From an uncultured Dorea sp. (lineage in GTDB: Bacteria > Bacillota > Clostridia > Lachnospirales > Lachnospiraceae), in NCBI GenBank assembly GCA_934307335.1, contig CAKRCL010000002.1, forward strand, positions 15,265-79,264: DNA of 64,000 nt. Direction: 5' to 3'. The stretch's first letter is position 1. The number at the start of each line of letters is the position of its first letter. The position numbers and the translations under genes are program-made. The notes beneath the pieces were generated by a model that searched no databases, was not told the origin of the DNA, and was given only the letters and a program-made list of their open reading frames with translations. Below, piece by piece: positions 7,171 through 17,332 of this stretch.

Positions 7171-8202
7171 TTAAAAAAATATTCTGGCAATATCATTATA
7201 CATTACTACTACCATTAAAAGCATCAGTAATGCCATACCTGCCAAATGTACATATCCTTCTTTTTCTGGTGGTATGCGCTTTCTGCTTATTGCTTCGATA
7301 AATAGAAATACAAGTCGTCCTCCATCTAAGGCTGGAAGTGGTAATAGATTCATTACGCCCAAGTTAGCCGACAATAATATTCCAATATTTAAGAATTGTG
7401 CTATTACTATAAATACACCATAAGACTTGCTTTCATTATATGTTGTGTCTACCATGTTGACAATTCCAACTGGTCCGGATAATTGTTTTACTCCTACCTT
7501 ACCGGTCACCAACTGTTTCAGGCTTTCAAATGTAGTGCAAACCCAAAATTTCACTTCATATGCACCGTATTGTACAGCTGTCAAAGCGTTTGCTTTTGTA
7601 TTTCCGCCTCCACTGATTCCAATTCGGTAATAGCCTAACTCTGAATCCATCTTCGGTACTAATGTTGCCGTATGCTTTTCTCCATCATGAAGATAGGTCA
7701 CTGTTACATTTTCTCCTTGATGGAACTGATTATAATAGGTGATTTCACGAAAGACATTAATTTTCTTGCCACCCATTCGTAAAATGGTATCTCCTGACTG
7801 TATTCCTGCTTCTGCTGCTGAATATCCTTCTTCTACACTAGTAATAACCGGTTTATCATATCCAACCATGGCCGTCAGTATTACTGCAAGAAAAAATGCC
7901 ATTATAAAATTAAATATCGGTCCTGCCGCAATCACAGAAATTCTGCCCCACACTGATTTTTTATTAAAATTTCCTGGTGATTCAGTCTCTTCGTCATCTT
8001 CTCCCATAGCGCAAAATCCTCCAATCGGGAGCAGATGTACTGCGTATACAGTTCCTTTATACTCTTTTGAAAATAACGTAGGTCCCATACCAATGGCGAA
8101 TTCCTGTACATCAATTCCATTTAATTTTGCCAAGGTAAAATGACCAAGTTCATGAAAGAACACAATAAAACTAAATATTAAGATTGCAAATATAATACCC
8201 AA
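7171..8202 (-). CDS. rseP: RIP metalloprotease RseP (site-2 protease)
   Basis: A 343-residue membrane zinc protease that cleaves transmembrane segments of anti-sigma factors and other substrates. HELGH lies in the first membrane helix (residues 18-22). A PDZ domain follows (VEEGYSAAEAGIQSGDTIL near 125), then NLLPLPALDGGR carrying the third zinc ligand, and a final membrane helix. The start is TTG 8200-8202, with AGGAGG 11 bases upstream and no in-frame ATG nearby. It is the last gene of the pyrH-frr-uppS-cdsA-dxr-rseP run, 8 bases after dxr. Confidence 0.93.
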   Translation of the reverse strand: MGIIFAILIFSFIVFFHELGHFTLAKLNGIDVQEFAIGMGPTLFSKEYKGTVYAVHLLPIGGFCAMGEDDEETESPGNFNKKSVWGRISVIAAGPIFNFIMAFFLAVILTAMVGYDKPVITSVEEGYSAAEAGIQSGDTILRMGGKKINVFREITYYNQFHQGENVTVTYLHDGEKHTATLVPKMDSELGYYRIGISGGGNTKANALTAVQYGAYEVKFWVCTTFESLKQLVTGKVGVKQLSGPVGIVNMVDTTYNESKSYGVFIVIAQFLNIGILLSANLGVMNLLPLPALDGGRLVFLFIEAISRKRIPPEKEGYVHLAGMALLMLLMVVVMYNDIARIFF

Positions 8203-8210
8203 TCTAACAA

Positions 8211-9353
8211 TTACCTCCTGCTTCTAATACGCTCATAAGTTGCAGCTTCTGTCTCCAGAATCTGTTCAAGCGTAGGGTTTTCAATATTCTTATGTGCTCT
8301 CATACAATCCTCTATAATTTCTATAATTTCAAGATACTTAATCTCACGATTCAGGAACATTCCGACTGCCATCTCATTTGCAGCATTGAATACTGTCGGA
8401 AGTGATCCACCTGTTCTTCCGGCTTCATAAGCAAGTTTCAGCCCATAAAATGTGTTCATATCTGGTTTTTCAAAATCCAGTTTCCCGATACTCCAAAAAT
8501 CCAATCGTTCTCCCGGCAGGTATCTTCGCTCCGGATAATAAAGTGCATACTGAATCGGCAATTTCATATCCGGTGTGCCAAGCTGTGCTATAATTGCACC
8601 ATCCTCATATTCAACCATAGAATGGATCACACTCTGTGGCTGAACAACCACTTGTACTTTATCTACATCCACGCCAAATAACCATTTTGCTTCAATAACT
8701 TCAAGTCCTTTATTCACCATTGTTGAAGAATCAATTGTAATCTTACGTCCCATAGCCCAGTTCGGATGTTTCAATGCATCTTCCACCTGGATATTCAGAA
8801 GTTCTTCCTGTTTTTTCCCACGGAAAGGACCACCCGAAGCTGTCAGTAGAATCTTATGAAGTGTGTTTTTCTCATTGCCTTGAAGAGATTGAAATATAGC
8901 ACTATGTTCACTGTCTACCGGCAAAATTGATACACCCTTTTCCTTCGCAAGCGGCATAATAATATGTCCTGCCGTTACCAGCGTTTCTTTATTTGCAAGG
9001 GCAATATCCTTTCCTGCTTTAATTGCCTCGACAGTCGGACGAATACCAATCATCCCTACAACAGCTGTCAATAGTATCTCCACCTCGTCAAGAACAGATA
9101 CTTCAATCAATCCATCCATTCCAGTAACAATTCTGACATTCAGATCCTGTATCTTCGTTCTTAATTCCTCAGCTTTTTTCTCGTCCCAGACAGCCACCAG
9201 TTTCGGATGAAATTCACGAATCTGTTCTTCCAGAAGTTCAATATTGCTTCCTGCTGCCAATCCAAGTACTTGAATATCACCATTTTCTCTTACAACTTCT
9301 AGTGTCTGTGTTCCTATAGACCCTGTAGAACCCAGTATCGCTAATTTTTTCAT
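8211..9353 (-). CDS. dxr: 1-deoxy-D-xylulose-5-phosphate reductoisomerase
   Basis: A 380-residue enzyme of the non-mevalonate isoprenoid pathway, converting DXP to methylerythritol 4-phosphate with NADPH. The N-terminal GSTGSIGTQTLEV binds NADPH. ASGGPFRG and PVDSEHSAIFQ belong to the metal and substrate site, and HPNWAMGRKITIDSSTMVNKGLE is the family signature. ATG 9353 is preferred over the in-frame GTG 12 bases upstream because AGAAGGTGAG would serve as its ribosome site. It precedes rseP and follows cdsA by 33 bases. The flanking uppS uses the isoprenoid product. Confidence 0.96.
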   Translation of the reverse strand: MKKLAILGSTGSIGTQTLEVVRENGDIQVLGLAAGSNIELLEEQIREFHPKLVAVWDEKKAEELRTKIQDLNVRIVTGMDGLIEVSVLDEVEILLTAVVGMIGIRPTVEAIKAGKDIALANKETLVTAGHIIMPLAKEKGVSILPVDSEHSAIFQSLQGNEKNTLHKILLTASGGPFRGKKQEELLNIQVEDALKHPNWAMGRKITIDSSTMVNKGLEVIEAKWLFGVDVDKVQVVVQPQSVIHSMVEYEDGAIIAQLGTPDMKLPIQYALYYPERRYLPGERLDFWSIGKLDFEKPDMNTFYGLKLAYEAGRTGGSLPTVFNAANEMAVGMFLNREIKYLEIIEIIEDCMRAHKNIENPTLEQILETEAATYERIRSRR

Positions 9354-9386
9354 ATTTATTCTCACCTTCTATTGTATGATTCTTTA

Positions 9387-10193
9387 TTACAAATTTCCTG
9401 CAAGTGCAGTCGCAAGATAATAAATAATCGGTGCTGTAAAGATTACACTGTCAAAACGGTCCAAAATACCACCATGACCTGGAATCAGCTTCCCATAATC
9501 TTTGATATCATGATTTCTCTTAATTGCTGATGCCGCCAAATCTCCGACCTGTGAAATCATTCCACCAACTCCACAGATAACGGCATATTCAAGAACACCC
9601 GCATCTGCACTTCCCCACTGATTCATAGCAAGTGCAAAAACTGCTCCCAGAATTGCTGCTCCCAGAACACCTCCAACTCCACCTTCAATAGATTTTTTAG
9701 GACTTAACTTCGGTGCCATCTTATGCTTTCCAATCAGCATACCCACACAGTAAGCGCATGTATCACATCCCCAAGAACTCAGGAAAATAAGCCAAACAAC
9801 AACTCTGCCATCTTGTAACATACGTGTCTGATAAATGTATGATAACATGACAGCTACATAAAATAATCCAAAAAATACTGTCATGACCTGTTCGGATCTA
9901 TGATTAGGAAATGTAAATACATAAATAGCCATAACCAATACTAAAAAAACAATTGTCAAAAGTGTCATATACTGAAGGTTTGCAGTATAAAGCAGTGCAT
10001 AATATGCAATTGCGGCCAGATACCCCGCAAACCCAAGAAGTTTATTCTGAACCCCGACCACTTTATATAATTCAGAAAGCCCGATAAGACTTACCACTGC
10101 AAGCAAGCCGAACAGTATATTCCCACCTGTCCCTACTGTTGCAATCAATACGATTACAAGTATAATTCCACTTATAAGCCTTGTCTTAAACAT
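9387..10193 (-). CDS. cdsA: Phosphatidate cytidylyltransferase
   Basis: A 268-residue polytopic membrane enzyme that makes CDP-diacylglycerol from phosphatidic acid and CTP for phospholipid synthesis. It has about eight hydrophobic helices. The C-terminal signature is SQVGDLAASAIKRNHDIKDYGKLIPGHGGILDRFDS (about residues 210-245), and SPKKSIEGGVGG lies near 165. The start is one base after the uppS stop, so the two are tightly coupled. Confidence 0.95.
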   Translation of the reverse strand: MFKTRLISGIILVIVLIATVGTGGNILFGLLAVVSLIGLSELYKVVGVQNKLLGFAGYLAAIAYYALLYTANLQYMTLLTIVFLVLVMAIYVFTFPNHRSEQVMTVFFGLFYVAVMLSYIYQTRMLQDGRVVVWLIFLSSWGCDTCAYCVGMLIGKHKMAPKLSPKKSIEGGVGGVLGAAILGAVFALAMNQWGSADAGVLEYAVICGVGGMISQVGDLAASAIKRNHDIKDYGKLIPGHGGILDRFDSVIFTAPIIYYLATALAGNL

Positions 10194-10194
10194 C

Positions 10195-10902
10195 TTAGTC
10201 CTCCTTCACGCCACCATAGCGTCTGTCTCTATAATTATACTGCTCAATTGCCTTTTCCAGTTCCTGTTTTGAAAAATCCGGCCACGGAATATCAGTAAAA
10301 TAAAATTCTGTATATGCAAGCTGCCATAAAAGATAATTAGAAAGTCTCTGTTCTCCACTTGTACGGATCAGAAGATCTGGATCTGGAATATCATGTGTAT
10401 CCAGATAAGTTTCAATTCGTGCTTCATCAATTTGCCGCGGTTCAATTTTTCCTTCTTTTACATCCTTTGCAAGTGCGCGAACTGCTCTTGTAATCTCATC
10501 ACGACTTCCATAATTAATTGCAATCTGGAAATTCAGTCCACCATTTTCACGAGTTGCCTCTTCAAGTTCCTTGATTCTCTTCTGAATATCCTCGTCCAAT
10601 CTTGTAACATCACCAATAACACGTACCTTCATGTCATTTTTTGCTGCTGTTTTAAGACAAGTCTTCATATAGTTCCTAAGAAGTTTCATAAGTGCATCTA
10701 CTTCTTCTTTCGGTCTATTCCAGTTTTCTGTAGAAAATGCATACACCGTCAGATACTTTATTCCCATTCTCCATGCTTCTTCACAAATTTTCTCTACATT
10801 CTTGCTTCCCTGTGCATGTCCATAATTACGAGGCATTCCTTTCGCCTTTGCCCATCGACCATTTCCATCCAGAATAATCGCAACATGCTGTGGTATATTC
10901 AT
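10195..10902 (-). CDS. uppS: Isoprenyl transferase (undecaprenyl diphosphate synthase family)
   Basis: A 235-residue cis-prenyltransferase that elongates farnesyl diphosphate to the C55 lipid carrier for cell wall synthesis. HVAIILDGNGRWAKAKG at residues 6-22 is the first conserved region with the catalytic Asp. YAFSTENWNRP near 75 and RTSGEQRLSNYLLWQLAY near 195 bind the substrates. Length is normal. It lies between frr (129 bases upstream) and cdsA. Confidence 0.95.
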   Translation of the reverse strand: MNIPQHVAIILDGNGRWAKAKGMPRNYGHAQGSKNVEKICEEAWRMGIKYLTVYAFSTENWNRPKEEVDALMKLLRNYMKTCLKTAAKNDMKVRVIGDVTRLDEDIQKRIKELEEATRENGGLNFQIAINYGSRDEITRAVRALAKDVKEGKIEPRQIDEARIETYLDTHDIPDPDLLIRTSGEQRLSNYLLWQLAYTEFYFTDIPWPDFSKQELEKAIEQYNYRDRRYGGVKED

Positions 10903-11031
10903 AGTTCTATCCTCCTGCTGACTATACTTGTCTATAATAATTTATAAATATCTTGACTTTTCTTGAAACATCAAAGAAGGACAAACCCTCCTGCATACCT
11001 GCCAGGGCTGCCCTCTCCTTTTCATTCCAGA

Positions 11032-11583
11032 CTATACAGTCATAACTTCCTTTGATTTTACTTCAACAGCACTGTCAATTTCTTTGACATACTTATCTGT
11101 CAGTTTCTGAAGCTCCTCTTCCAGACTCTTAATCTCATCTTCAGACACATCAGAACCTTTCAGTTTCTTAAATGCATCATTACCATCCCGACGAATGTTA
11201 CGGATTGCAACTTTAGCTGCCTCACCTTTTTTCTTAACATCCTTTACAAGTTCTTTACGACGTTCCTCAGTAAGTTCCGGGAAAACCAGTCTGACTGCTG
11301 TTCCGTCATTTGTTGGATTGATTCCAAGATCAGATACCATAATTGCTTTCTCAATTACTTTCAGCATGTTTTTCTCCCATGGCTGAATCTGAATCATTCT
11401 CGGCTCCGGGACTGATACATTGGCCACCTGCTGAATCGGTGTCGGTGTGTTATAATAATCAACCATAATTCTATTCAGAACATTTGGATTCGCACGACCG
11501 GCACGAATTGTTCCCATCTCTCCATCAAGATTTTCCAATGTTTTCTGCATCTTTGTATCATATACTTTTAACTGTTCATTCAT
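11032..11583 (-). CDS. frr: Ribosome recycling factor
   Basis: A 183-residue protein that, with EF-G, splits the post-termination ribosome. The GRANPNVLNRIMVDYY segment near residue 30 and the C-terminal VKKKGEAAKVAIRNIRRDGND helix are diagnostic. It lies 17 bases after pyrH, the usual arrangement. The gap of 129 bases to uppS contains no clear terminator. Confidence 0.97.
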   Translation of the reverse strand: MNEQLKVYDTKMQKTLENLDGEMGTIRAGRANPNVLNRIMVDYYNTPTPIQQVANVSVPEPRMIQIQPWEKNMLKVIEKAIMVSDLGINPTNDGTAVRLVFPELTEERRKELVKDVKKKGEAAKVAIRNIRRDGNDAFKKLKGSDVSEDEIKSLEEELQKLTDKYVKEIDSAVEVKSKEVMTV

Positions 11584-11600
11584 CTTTCATATCCTCCTTA

Positions 11601-12296
11601 TTATACAGTCACCTTTGTTCCTGTAAATGTTCCACTCATAGTCTCTACAATACTGTTTTTCTCATTCAGACCAAACACCAGCATCGGCATCTTATTCTCA
11701 AGACACATGATAGAAGCAGTCAAGTCTACTGCCATAAGCTTCTTATCAATGATTTCCTGAATGCTGATTTCATCGTATTTCTTTGCCTGCGGATTTACTT
11801 TCGGATCACTGTCATAAATTCCATCAATTGCTTTTGCAAGAAGCATGGCATCTGCTTCAATCTCAATCGCACGTAATACAGCTCCTGTATCTGTGGAGAA
11901 ATATGGATGTCCGGTTCCTCCGGCAAAGAAAATGACCTTTCCCTGATTCAATGCTTCCACAGCTTTATCTTTAGAAAATAATGTTGTAAATGCACCGCAT
12001 ACGAACGGAGTAAATACTTCTGTCTCCATTCCCACAAAGCGAAAAATATCTGAAACATAAATACAGTTCATAACCGTTGCAAGCATTCCGATCTGATCTG
12101 CCTTTACACGATCAATTGTCTCACTGGTTCTTCCTCTCCAGAAATTGCCTCCGCCTGTTACAATTGCGACCTGAATCCCATCATCAACAAGCTGCTTTAC
12201 TTGTTTTGCAACTCCAATACATGTTGCTTCATCAAATCCTGTCTTTTTCTCCCCGGCGAGAGCTTCCCCGCTGAGCTTTAACAATACTCTCTTCAT
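11601..12296 (-). CDS. pyrH: UMP kinase
   Basis: A 231-residue hexameric UMP kinase of the amino acid kinase fold, phosphorylating UMP to UDP for pyrimidine nucleotide supply. KLSGEALAG near the N-terminus and VTGGGNFWRGR near residue 46 are signature loops, and GGTGHPYFSTDTGAVLRAIE near 126 binds nucleotide. It is the first gene of the pyrH-frr-uppS-cdsA-dxr-rseP run. The 104 bases upstream, to engB, hold its likely promoter region. Confidence 0.96.
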   Translation of the reverse strand: MKRVLLKLSGEALAGEKKTGFDEATCIGVAKQVKQLVDDGIQVAIVTGGGNFWRGRTSETIDRVKADQIGMLATVMNCIYVSDIFRFVGMETEVFTPFVCGAFTTLFSKDKAVEALNQGKVIFFAGGTGHPYFSTDTGAVLRAIEIEADAMLLAKAIDGIYDSDPKVNPQAKKYDEISIQEIIDKKLMAVDLTASIMCLENKMPMLVFGLNEKNSIVETMSGTFTGTKVTV

Positions 12297-12400
12297 AGTT
12301 CACTACTCCTTGCGCTACATTTCATACAGATTATCTATATTCCCTGTACTATTTGCTTAGATAATTATATCATAAGCCATTATAAAAAGGAAATACTTTA

Positions 12401-13012
12401 TTATTCTTCTGATTCTGTCTCCGGTTCATTCAAAAACTGACTCTCCACCAGATTCCAGATTTCATCTCTTCCCTGCTTCGTCTGAGATGAGAAAGGAATA
12501 ATCGTTGTTCCAGGAATCAATTTTAACCCTTCCCGCAATATTTTCATCTGTTTCTGAACCTGACTGCGCTTAATTTTATCTAATTTTGTAGCAATTATAA
12601 TCGGATGAAATCCCTGTTCAACAATCCATTGATACATGATTTTATCATTTTCTGATGGTGCATGTCTGATATCAATCAAAAGGAATACCGCTTTTAGCTG
12701 TGCTGATCCATGCAGATATCGCTCAATCAACTGCCCCCATTTTATTTTTTCTTGTTCTGATACTTTTGCATATCCATATCCAGGCAAATCTACCAGATAC
12801 ATTTCATCATTAATATTGTAATAGTTAATCGTCTGCGTTTTACCTGGAGTTGCGGAAATTCTGGCATAAGATTTTCGATTCATAAGTGCATTGATCAAAG
12901 AAGACTTTCCTACATTTGATTTTCCTGCAAATGCAATCTCTGGTTTTGTATTCTTTGGCAGTACGCTTGTAATACCACAAACTGTTTCAAGATTTACATT
13001 TTTAATAACCAT
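12401..13012 (-). CDS. engB: Ribosome biogenesis GTP-binding protein YsxC/EngB
   Basis: A 203-residue TRAFAC GTPase needed for late assembly of the large ribosomal subunit. G1 is AGKSNVGKSS (residues 30-39), G2 includes the TPGKTQ threonine, G3 is DLPGYG and G4 is TKLDK. Length is normal. It starts 3 bases after the lon stop, and this lon-engB pairing is widespread in Firmicutes. Confidence 0.96.
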   Translation of the reverse strand: MVIKNVNLETVCGITSVLPKNTKPEIAFAGKSNVGKSSLINALMNRKSYARISATPGKTQTINYYNINDEMYLVDLPGYGYAKVSEQEKIKWGQLIERYLHGSAQLKAVFLLIDIRHAPSENDKIMYQWIVEQGFHPIIIATKLDKIKRSQVQKQMKILREGLKLIPGTTIIPFSSQTKQGRDEIWNLVESQFLNEPETESEE

Positions 13013-13015
13013 CTT

Positions 13016-15361
13016 TTATACCTCCTGATTTTCTGAAATCGCGTATTTCAACACTTCATTCATATGAGACACGCTGATTATTTTCAACCCTTTTGTAATC
13101 TCAGCAGACATCTCTTCAATATCTCGTTCATTTTCATTTGGAATCAGAACCATCTGAATTCCGGCATTCTTAGCAGCCAGAAGTTTCTCTTTTAATCCAC
13201 CGATTGGAAGTACTCTTCCTCGAAGTGTAATTTCACCTGTCATAGCCACATTGGCTTTTACTTTTTTTCCTGTTGCAGCAGAAAAAATTGCTGTTGCCAT
13301 AGTAATTCCGGCTGACGGGCCATCTTTTGGGACTGCTCCTTCCGGAATATGAATATGTATGTCATGTTCTTTAAAGAATTTTTCATCAATTTTATAATCT
13401 GCACTGACAGAACGAATATAACTGATCCCGGCTCTGGCAGATTCTTTCATGACATCACCAAGTTGTCCGGTAAGTAAGATTTCTCCCTCTCCCGGCATCA
13501 CGTTTACCTCGATTTGAAGCGTATCTCCACCCACACTCGTCCATGCTAATCCGCGTACGATTCCAACTTCATCCTCTTCATTTGCTTTCTGAAACTGATA
13601 AATTTCTTTACCTAAATAATGCTCCAGATTTCTCTCCGTAATCCGGATTGTCTCCTTATGGTCTTCCAGTATTTCTCTGGCAGATTTTCTACATATTCCA
13701 CCAATTTTTCTTTCCAGTTGACGGACTCCAGCCTCTCTTGTGTATACTGTTGCAATTTTATGAAGTGCATTTTTGCTGATTCCAAGTTGTTCTTCACTAA
13801 GTCCATGACGCTTCAACTGCTTTGGAATCAAATGCTCCTGGGCAATATGTATTTTTTCATTTTCTGTATAACTATTAATTTCAATAACTTCCATTCGATC
13901 TAAAAGCGGTCTCGGAATTGTCTGCAAAGTATTAGCTGTTGTAACAAACAACACCTCTGAAAGATCAAGCGGCACCTCCAGATAATGGTCGCGGAATTTA
14001 TCATTTTGTTCACTGTCTAATACCTCCAACAATGCAGAAAATGTATCTCCCTTATAATCATTACTGACTTTATCAATTTCATCCAAAAGCATCAGTGGAT
14101 TTTTCACACCTGCATTTCGAAGAGCAGTCGCAATCCTTCCAGGCATCGCACCTACATATGTCTTTCGATGTCCACGGATCTCAGCCTCATCGCGCACACC
14201 ACCAAGAGAAATTCTGACATATGGTCTTCCCAGTGCTTCTGCAAGCGATTTTGCAATAGAAGTTTTTCCTGTTCCAGGAGGTCCTGAAAGACAAAGTATA
14301 GGAGTTTGTCCTTTACTTGTCAGTATACGGACAGCAAGAAATTCTAAAATTCTATCTTTAACCTTTTCCAATCCATAATGTTCTTCATCGAGCTTTTGTT
14401 TTGCAGCTTTAATGTCCAGATTTTCTTCACAAACTTTATTCCAAGGCATTTCAAGCAGAGTTTCAATATATGTTCTTGAAACGCCTGACTCTGCCGGGCT
14501 GGCCATTTGACTTTTAAATCTTTTGATTTCTTTTGCCAGTTTTTCTTTCACCTCATCCGGAGCATCTAATTCCTTCGCAGCTTTTTCAAATTCTTCTGCA
14601 TCAGTCTGAAGTGTATCATCTCCCAGTTCTTCACGGATTAATTTCATCTCTTCCCTGAGAATGTATTCCCTTTGATGTTTATCAACACGTTCTTTTACTT
14701 TTTTCTGTAGTTCCTCTTTTACACCAAGAACTCTTATTTCATTTACTACACGTAAAGAAATGTCTTCATATCTTTGAAGAAGATCCTGTTCTTCCAGAAC
14801 CTTCTGTGCATCTTCATAATCTATTGGAAGATTGGCTGCAATAGTATCAACCATAACACCAAGAGTTTTTATCTCATCAATCATCATAGCAAGTTCTTTT
14901 GCAAGCTTTGGATTTTTTCCCATATACTCTCGGAAAAGATCTCTGAGACCACGAACCATCCCCTCTTCGTTAATTGGATTTTCCAGCAGTTCTTTATCCT
15001 GTGGTTTACATAAATCTGGCAATATTTTCACAGCTGTCTGAAAATATGGTTCGCTAGATTCAATCCATGAAAGCCCGGCACGCTGTTCTCCTGATACTAG
15101 AACTCTTTTCATATTTCCCGGAAGTTTTACAACCTGTTTTATAGTTGCAATACAACCAATTCTATAGAGATCTTCTTCCTGCGGATCTTCTACTTCAATT
15201 TTCTTCTGCGTAACAAGAAATATCTTTTGTTCTTTTTTCATTGCCTGTGCAATTGCCTGCACAGATTTTTCACGGCTCACATCAAAATGTGTCACCTGTT
15301 CCGGCAAAACTGTAAGTCCACGAAGCGCAACCATCGGTAGACTCATCATCTCATTTTCCAT
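13016..15361 (-). CDS. lon: ATP-dependent endopeptidase Lon
   Basis: A 781-residue AAA+ protease that degrades damaged and regulatory proteins. The N-terminal substrate-binding domain and coiled coil span residues 1-310. The ATPase domain has Walker A GPPGTGKT near 365 and Walker B MLLDEIDK. The C-terminal protease domain has the catalytic serine in [12 protein letters not shown] and a lysine in [12 protein letters not shown]. Length and architecture are normal for LonA. It is the fourth gene of tig-clpP-clpX-lon-engB, 59 bases after clpX, with an inverted repeat in the gap. Confidence 0.97.
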   Translation of the reverse strand: MENEMMSLPMVALRGLTVLPEQVTHFDVSREKSVQAIAQAMKKEQKIFLVTQKKIEVEDPQEEDLYRIGCIATIKQVVKLPGNMKRVLVSGEQRAGLSWIESSEPYFQTAVKILPDLCKPQDKELLENPINEEGMVRGLRDLFREYMGKNPKLAKELAMMIDEIKTLGVMVDTIAANLPIDYEDAQKVLEEQDLLQRYEDISLRVVNEIRVLGVKEELQKKVKERVDKHQREYILREEMKLIREELGDDTLQTDAEEFEKAAKELDAPDEVKEKLAKEIKRFKSQMASPAESGVSRTYIETLLEMPWNKVCEENLDIKAAKQKLDEEHYGLEKVKDRILEFLAVRILTSKGQTPILCLSGPPGTGKTSIAKSLAEALGRPYVRISLGGVRDEAEIRGHRKTYVGAMPGRIATALRNAGVKNPLMLLDEIDKVSNDYKGDTFSALLEVLDSEQNDKFRDHYLEVPLDLSEVLFVTTANTLQTIPRPLLDRMEVIEINSYTENEKIHIAQEHLIPKQLKRHGLSEEQLGISKNALHKIATVYTREAGVRQLERKIGGICRKSAREILEDHKETIRITERNLEHYLGKEIYQFQKANEEDEVGIVRGLAWTSVGGDTLQIEVNVMPGEGEILLTGQLGDVMKESARAGISYIRSVSADYKIDEKFFKEHDIHIHIPEGAVPKDGPSAGITMATAIFSAATGKKVKANVAMTGEITLRGRVLPIGGLKEKLLAAKNAGIQMVLIPNENERDIEEMSAEITKGLKIISVSHMNEVLKYAISENQEV

Positions 15362-15385
15362 ATTAATCTCCTATAATCCAAAATG

Positions 15386-15415
15386 AGACGGGACAATCTC
15401 ACTTGTACCCGCCTC
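15386..15415 (-). promoter_or_regulatory. Inverted repeat between clpX and lon
   Basis: On the minus strand GAGGCGGG pairs with CCCGTCTC (one G-U pair) around a 15-base loop between the clpX stop and lon start. It may be an attenuator or an mRNA-processing hairpin that separates lon expression from clpX. No long T-run follows. Confidence 0.4.
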
Positions 15416-15420
15416 TTTTA

Positions 15421-16677
15421 CTATGCACTTTGTGTATTCACAGAAGTGTGTTCACACTCCGGTTTTGCTTTTCCAGCCACCACGTCACCGGTGATCCGGC
15501 ACGTTTTCAGTGTCTCATCGGACGGTGCGCGATACATAATATCCATCATTGTATTTTCCATGATCGCCCGAAGTCCTCTGGCACCAGTTCTTCTTTTTAA
15601 TGATATATCTGCAATTTCATCCAACGCAGAATCATCAAATTCAAGCTTTACTCCATCCAGTTCCAGAAGTTTCTGATATTGTTTCACAATCGCATTCTTC
15701 GGCTCTGTCAATATGCGAATCAATGCATCTCGGTCCAGCATCTCAAGTGAAACTGTTACCGGTACACGACCGACCAGCTCTGGAATCAACCCAAATTTAA
15801 CAAGATCCTGTGGCAGAACCTGAGCCAGTAATTTATCTACATCATCTTCATGCTTCTGTGCAATCTCAGCATTAAATCCAATCGACTTCTGATCAATACG
15901 CTTTTCAATAATCTTGTCGATTCCTTCAAATGCACCTCCACAGATAAATAAAATATTCGTTGTATCTATCTGAATCAGCTCCTGATGTGGATGCTTTCTA
16001 CCTCCCTGAGGCGGAACATTTGCAATTGTTCCCTCAACTATCTTAAGAAGTGCCTGTTGAACTCCCTCTCCAGATACATCTCTTGTAATTGACGGGTTCT
16101 CAGATTTTCTGGTAATCTTGTCAATCTCATCTAGATAAATAATTCCATATTCTGCACGCTCAACATCACCGTCTGCTGCCTGAATCAATTTTAGAAGAAT
16201 GTTTTCTACATCTTCTCCTACATAACCAGCTTCCGTAAGTGCGGTCGCATCTGCAATCGCAAATGGAACATTCAGAACTTTTGCAAGTGACTGGGCCAAA
16301 AGTGTCTTTCCACATCCAGTTGGTCCAAGCATCAGAATATTACTTTTATTCAACTCAACTCCAAGATCTCTCTGTGCCATAATACGCTTATAGTGATTAT
16401 AAACCGCAACAGAAAGAACTTTTTTTGCTTCGTCCTGTCCAATTACATATTCATCAAGAAATTTTTTAATCTCCTCCGGTTTCAGAAGATTGATATCTGA
16501 ATATGGAGTCCAAGGTTCCTCCTCGTTATAAGAAAATTCTTCTTCAATAATCTCAGAGCATACCTCAACACACTCATCACAGATATACGTATCATTCGGT
16601 CCTGCAATCAGTTTTCTTACCTGATCCTGTGATTTGTTACAGAACGAGCACCTTACCTGATCATCATTTCTTCCCAA
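15421..16677 (-). CDS. clpX: ClpX, ATPase and unfoldase subunit of the Clp protease
   Basis: A 418-residue AAA+ unfoldase that selects substrates and feeds them to ClpP. The N-terminal zinc-binding domain has CSFC...CDEC (about residues 10-36). Walker A is GPTGCGKT near 113 and Walker B is IIYLDEIDK. The pore and sensor segments (GAFEGI, LVGRVPV) are present. The start appears to be TTG at 16675-16677, with GAGGTG 7 bases upstream; the nearby ATGATG is out of frame. It follows clpP by 40 bases across a hairpin. Confidence 0.97.
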   Translation of the reverse strand: MGRNDDQVRCSFCNKSQDQVRKLIAGPNDTYICDECVEVCSEIIEEEFSYNEEEPWTPYSDINLLKPEEIKKFLDEYVIGQDEAKKVLSVAVYNHYKRIMAQRDLGVELNKSNILMLGPTGCGKTLLAQSLAKVLNVPFAIADATALTEAGYVGEDVENILLKLIQAADGDVERAEYGIIYLDEIDKITRKSENPSITRDVSGEGVQQALLKIVEGTIANVPPQGGRKHPHQELIQIDTTNILFICGGAFEGIDKIIEKRIDQKSIGFNAEIAQKHEDDVDKLLAQVLPQDLVKFGLIPELVGRVPVTVSLEMLDRDALIRILTEPKNAIVKQYQKLLELDGVKLEFDDSALDEIADISLKRRTGARGLRAIMENTMMDIMYRAPSDETLKTCRITGDVVAGKAKPECEHTSVNTQSA

Positions 16678-16698
16678 TATTCTACACCTCGTTAAAGA

Positions 16699-16721
16699 AT
16701 AGGGAACAAAATGTTCCCTAT
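16699..16721 (-). promoter_or_regulatory. Perfect hairpin overlapping the clpP stop codon
   Basis: ATAGGGAACA and TGTTCCCTAT form a 10-base stem with a 3-base loop, covering the clpP stop and the clpP-clpX gap. Only a short T-stretch follows, so it is more likely an attenuation or mRNA-stability element than a full terminator. Confidence 0.5.
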
Positions 16722-17299
16722 CGTCTTGTAATTACTTCATCTATTAATCCAAATGCTTTGGCTTCTTCAGCAGACATAAAGTTATCTCTGTCAGTCTCAC
16801 GGCTGATCACCTCAATTGGCTGTCCTGTATTTTCAGCTAAAATACGATTTAATCTCTCGCGAGTCTTCAAAATGTGCTCTGCTGCAATCTGAATCTCTGT
16901 CGCCTGTCCCTGAGCTCCACCTGAAGGCTGATGAATCATAATCTCAGAATTTGGAAGGGCAAGTCTCTTTCCTTTTGTACCTCCGGCTAAAAGGAATGAT
17001 CCCATACTTGCTGCCATACCGATACAAATTGTTTCGATATCACATTTGATGTACTGCATTGTATCATAAATTGCCAGTCCTGCGGATACCGAACCACCCG
17101 GACTGTTAATATACAAATGAATATCTTTCTCCGGATCCTCTGCTTCCAAAAACAGGAGCTGTGCAATTGCTACACTTGCAGAAGCATCTGTCACTTCTTC
17201 TCCAAAAAATATAATTCTATCCTTTAATAATCTTGAATAGATATCATAGGAGCGCTCTCCTCTGCTTGTCTGTTCAATGACATAAGGTACTAAACTCAT
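16718..17299 (-). CDS. clpP: ATP-dependent Clp protease proteolytic subunit
   Basis: A 193-residue serine peptidase forming the tetradecameric proteolytic chamber for ClpX. The catalytic serine lies in [11 protein letters not shown] (about residue 97), the histidine in [14 protein letters not shown] (about 122), and the aspartate near 171 in [23 protein letters not shown] precedes the ATG. It lies 33 bases after tig and before clpX. Confidence 0.97.
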   Translation of the reverse strand: MSLVPYVIEQTSRGERSYDIYSRLLKDRIIFFGEEVTDASASVAIAQLLFLEAEDPEKDIHLYINSPGGSVSAGLAIYDTMQYIKCDIETICIGMAASMGSFLLAGGTKGKRLALPNSEIMIHQPSGGAQGQATEIQIAAEHILKTRERLNRILAENTGQPIEVISRETDRDNFMSAEEAKAFGLIDEVITRR

Positions 17300-17332
17300 A
17301 CATATGCCTCCCTGTCTGTATTCGATATCTTA

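Noticed and set aside
10393-10947. A 184-codon plus-strand open frame
   Set aside because: Antisense shadow of uppS with no ribosome site.
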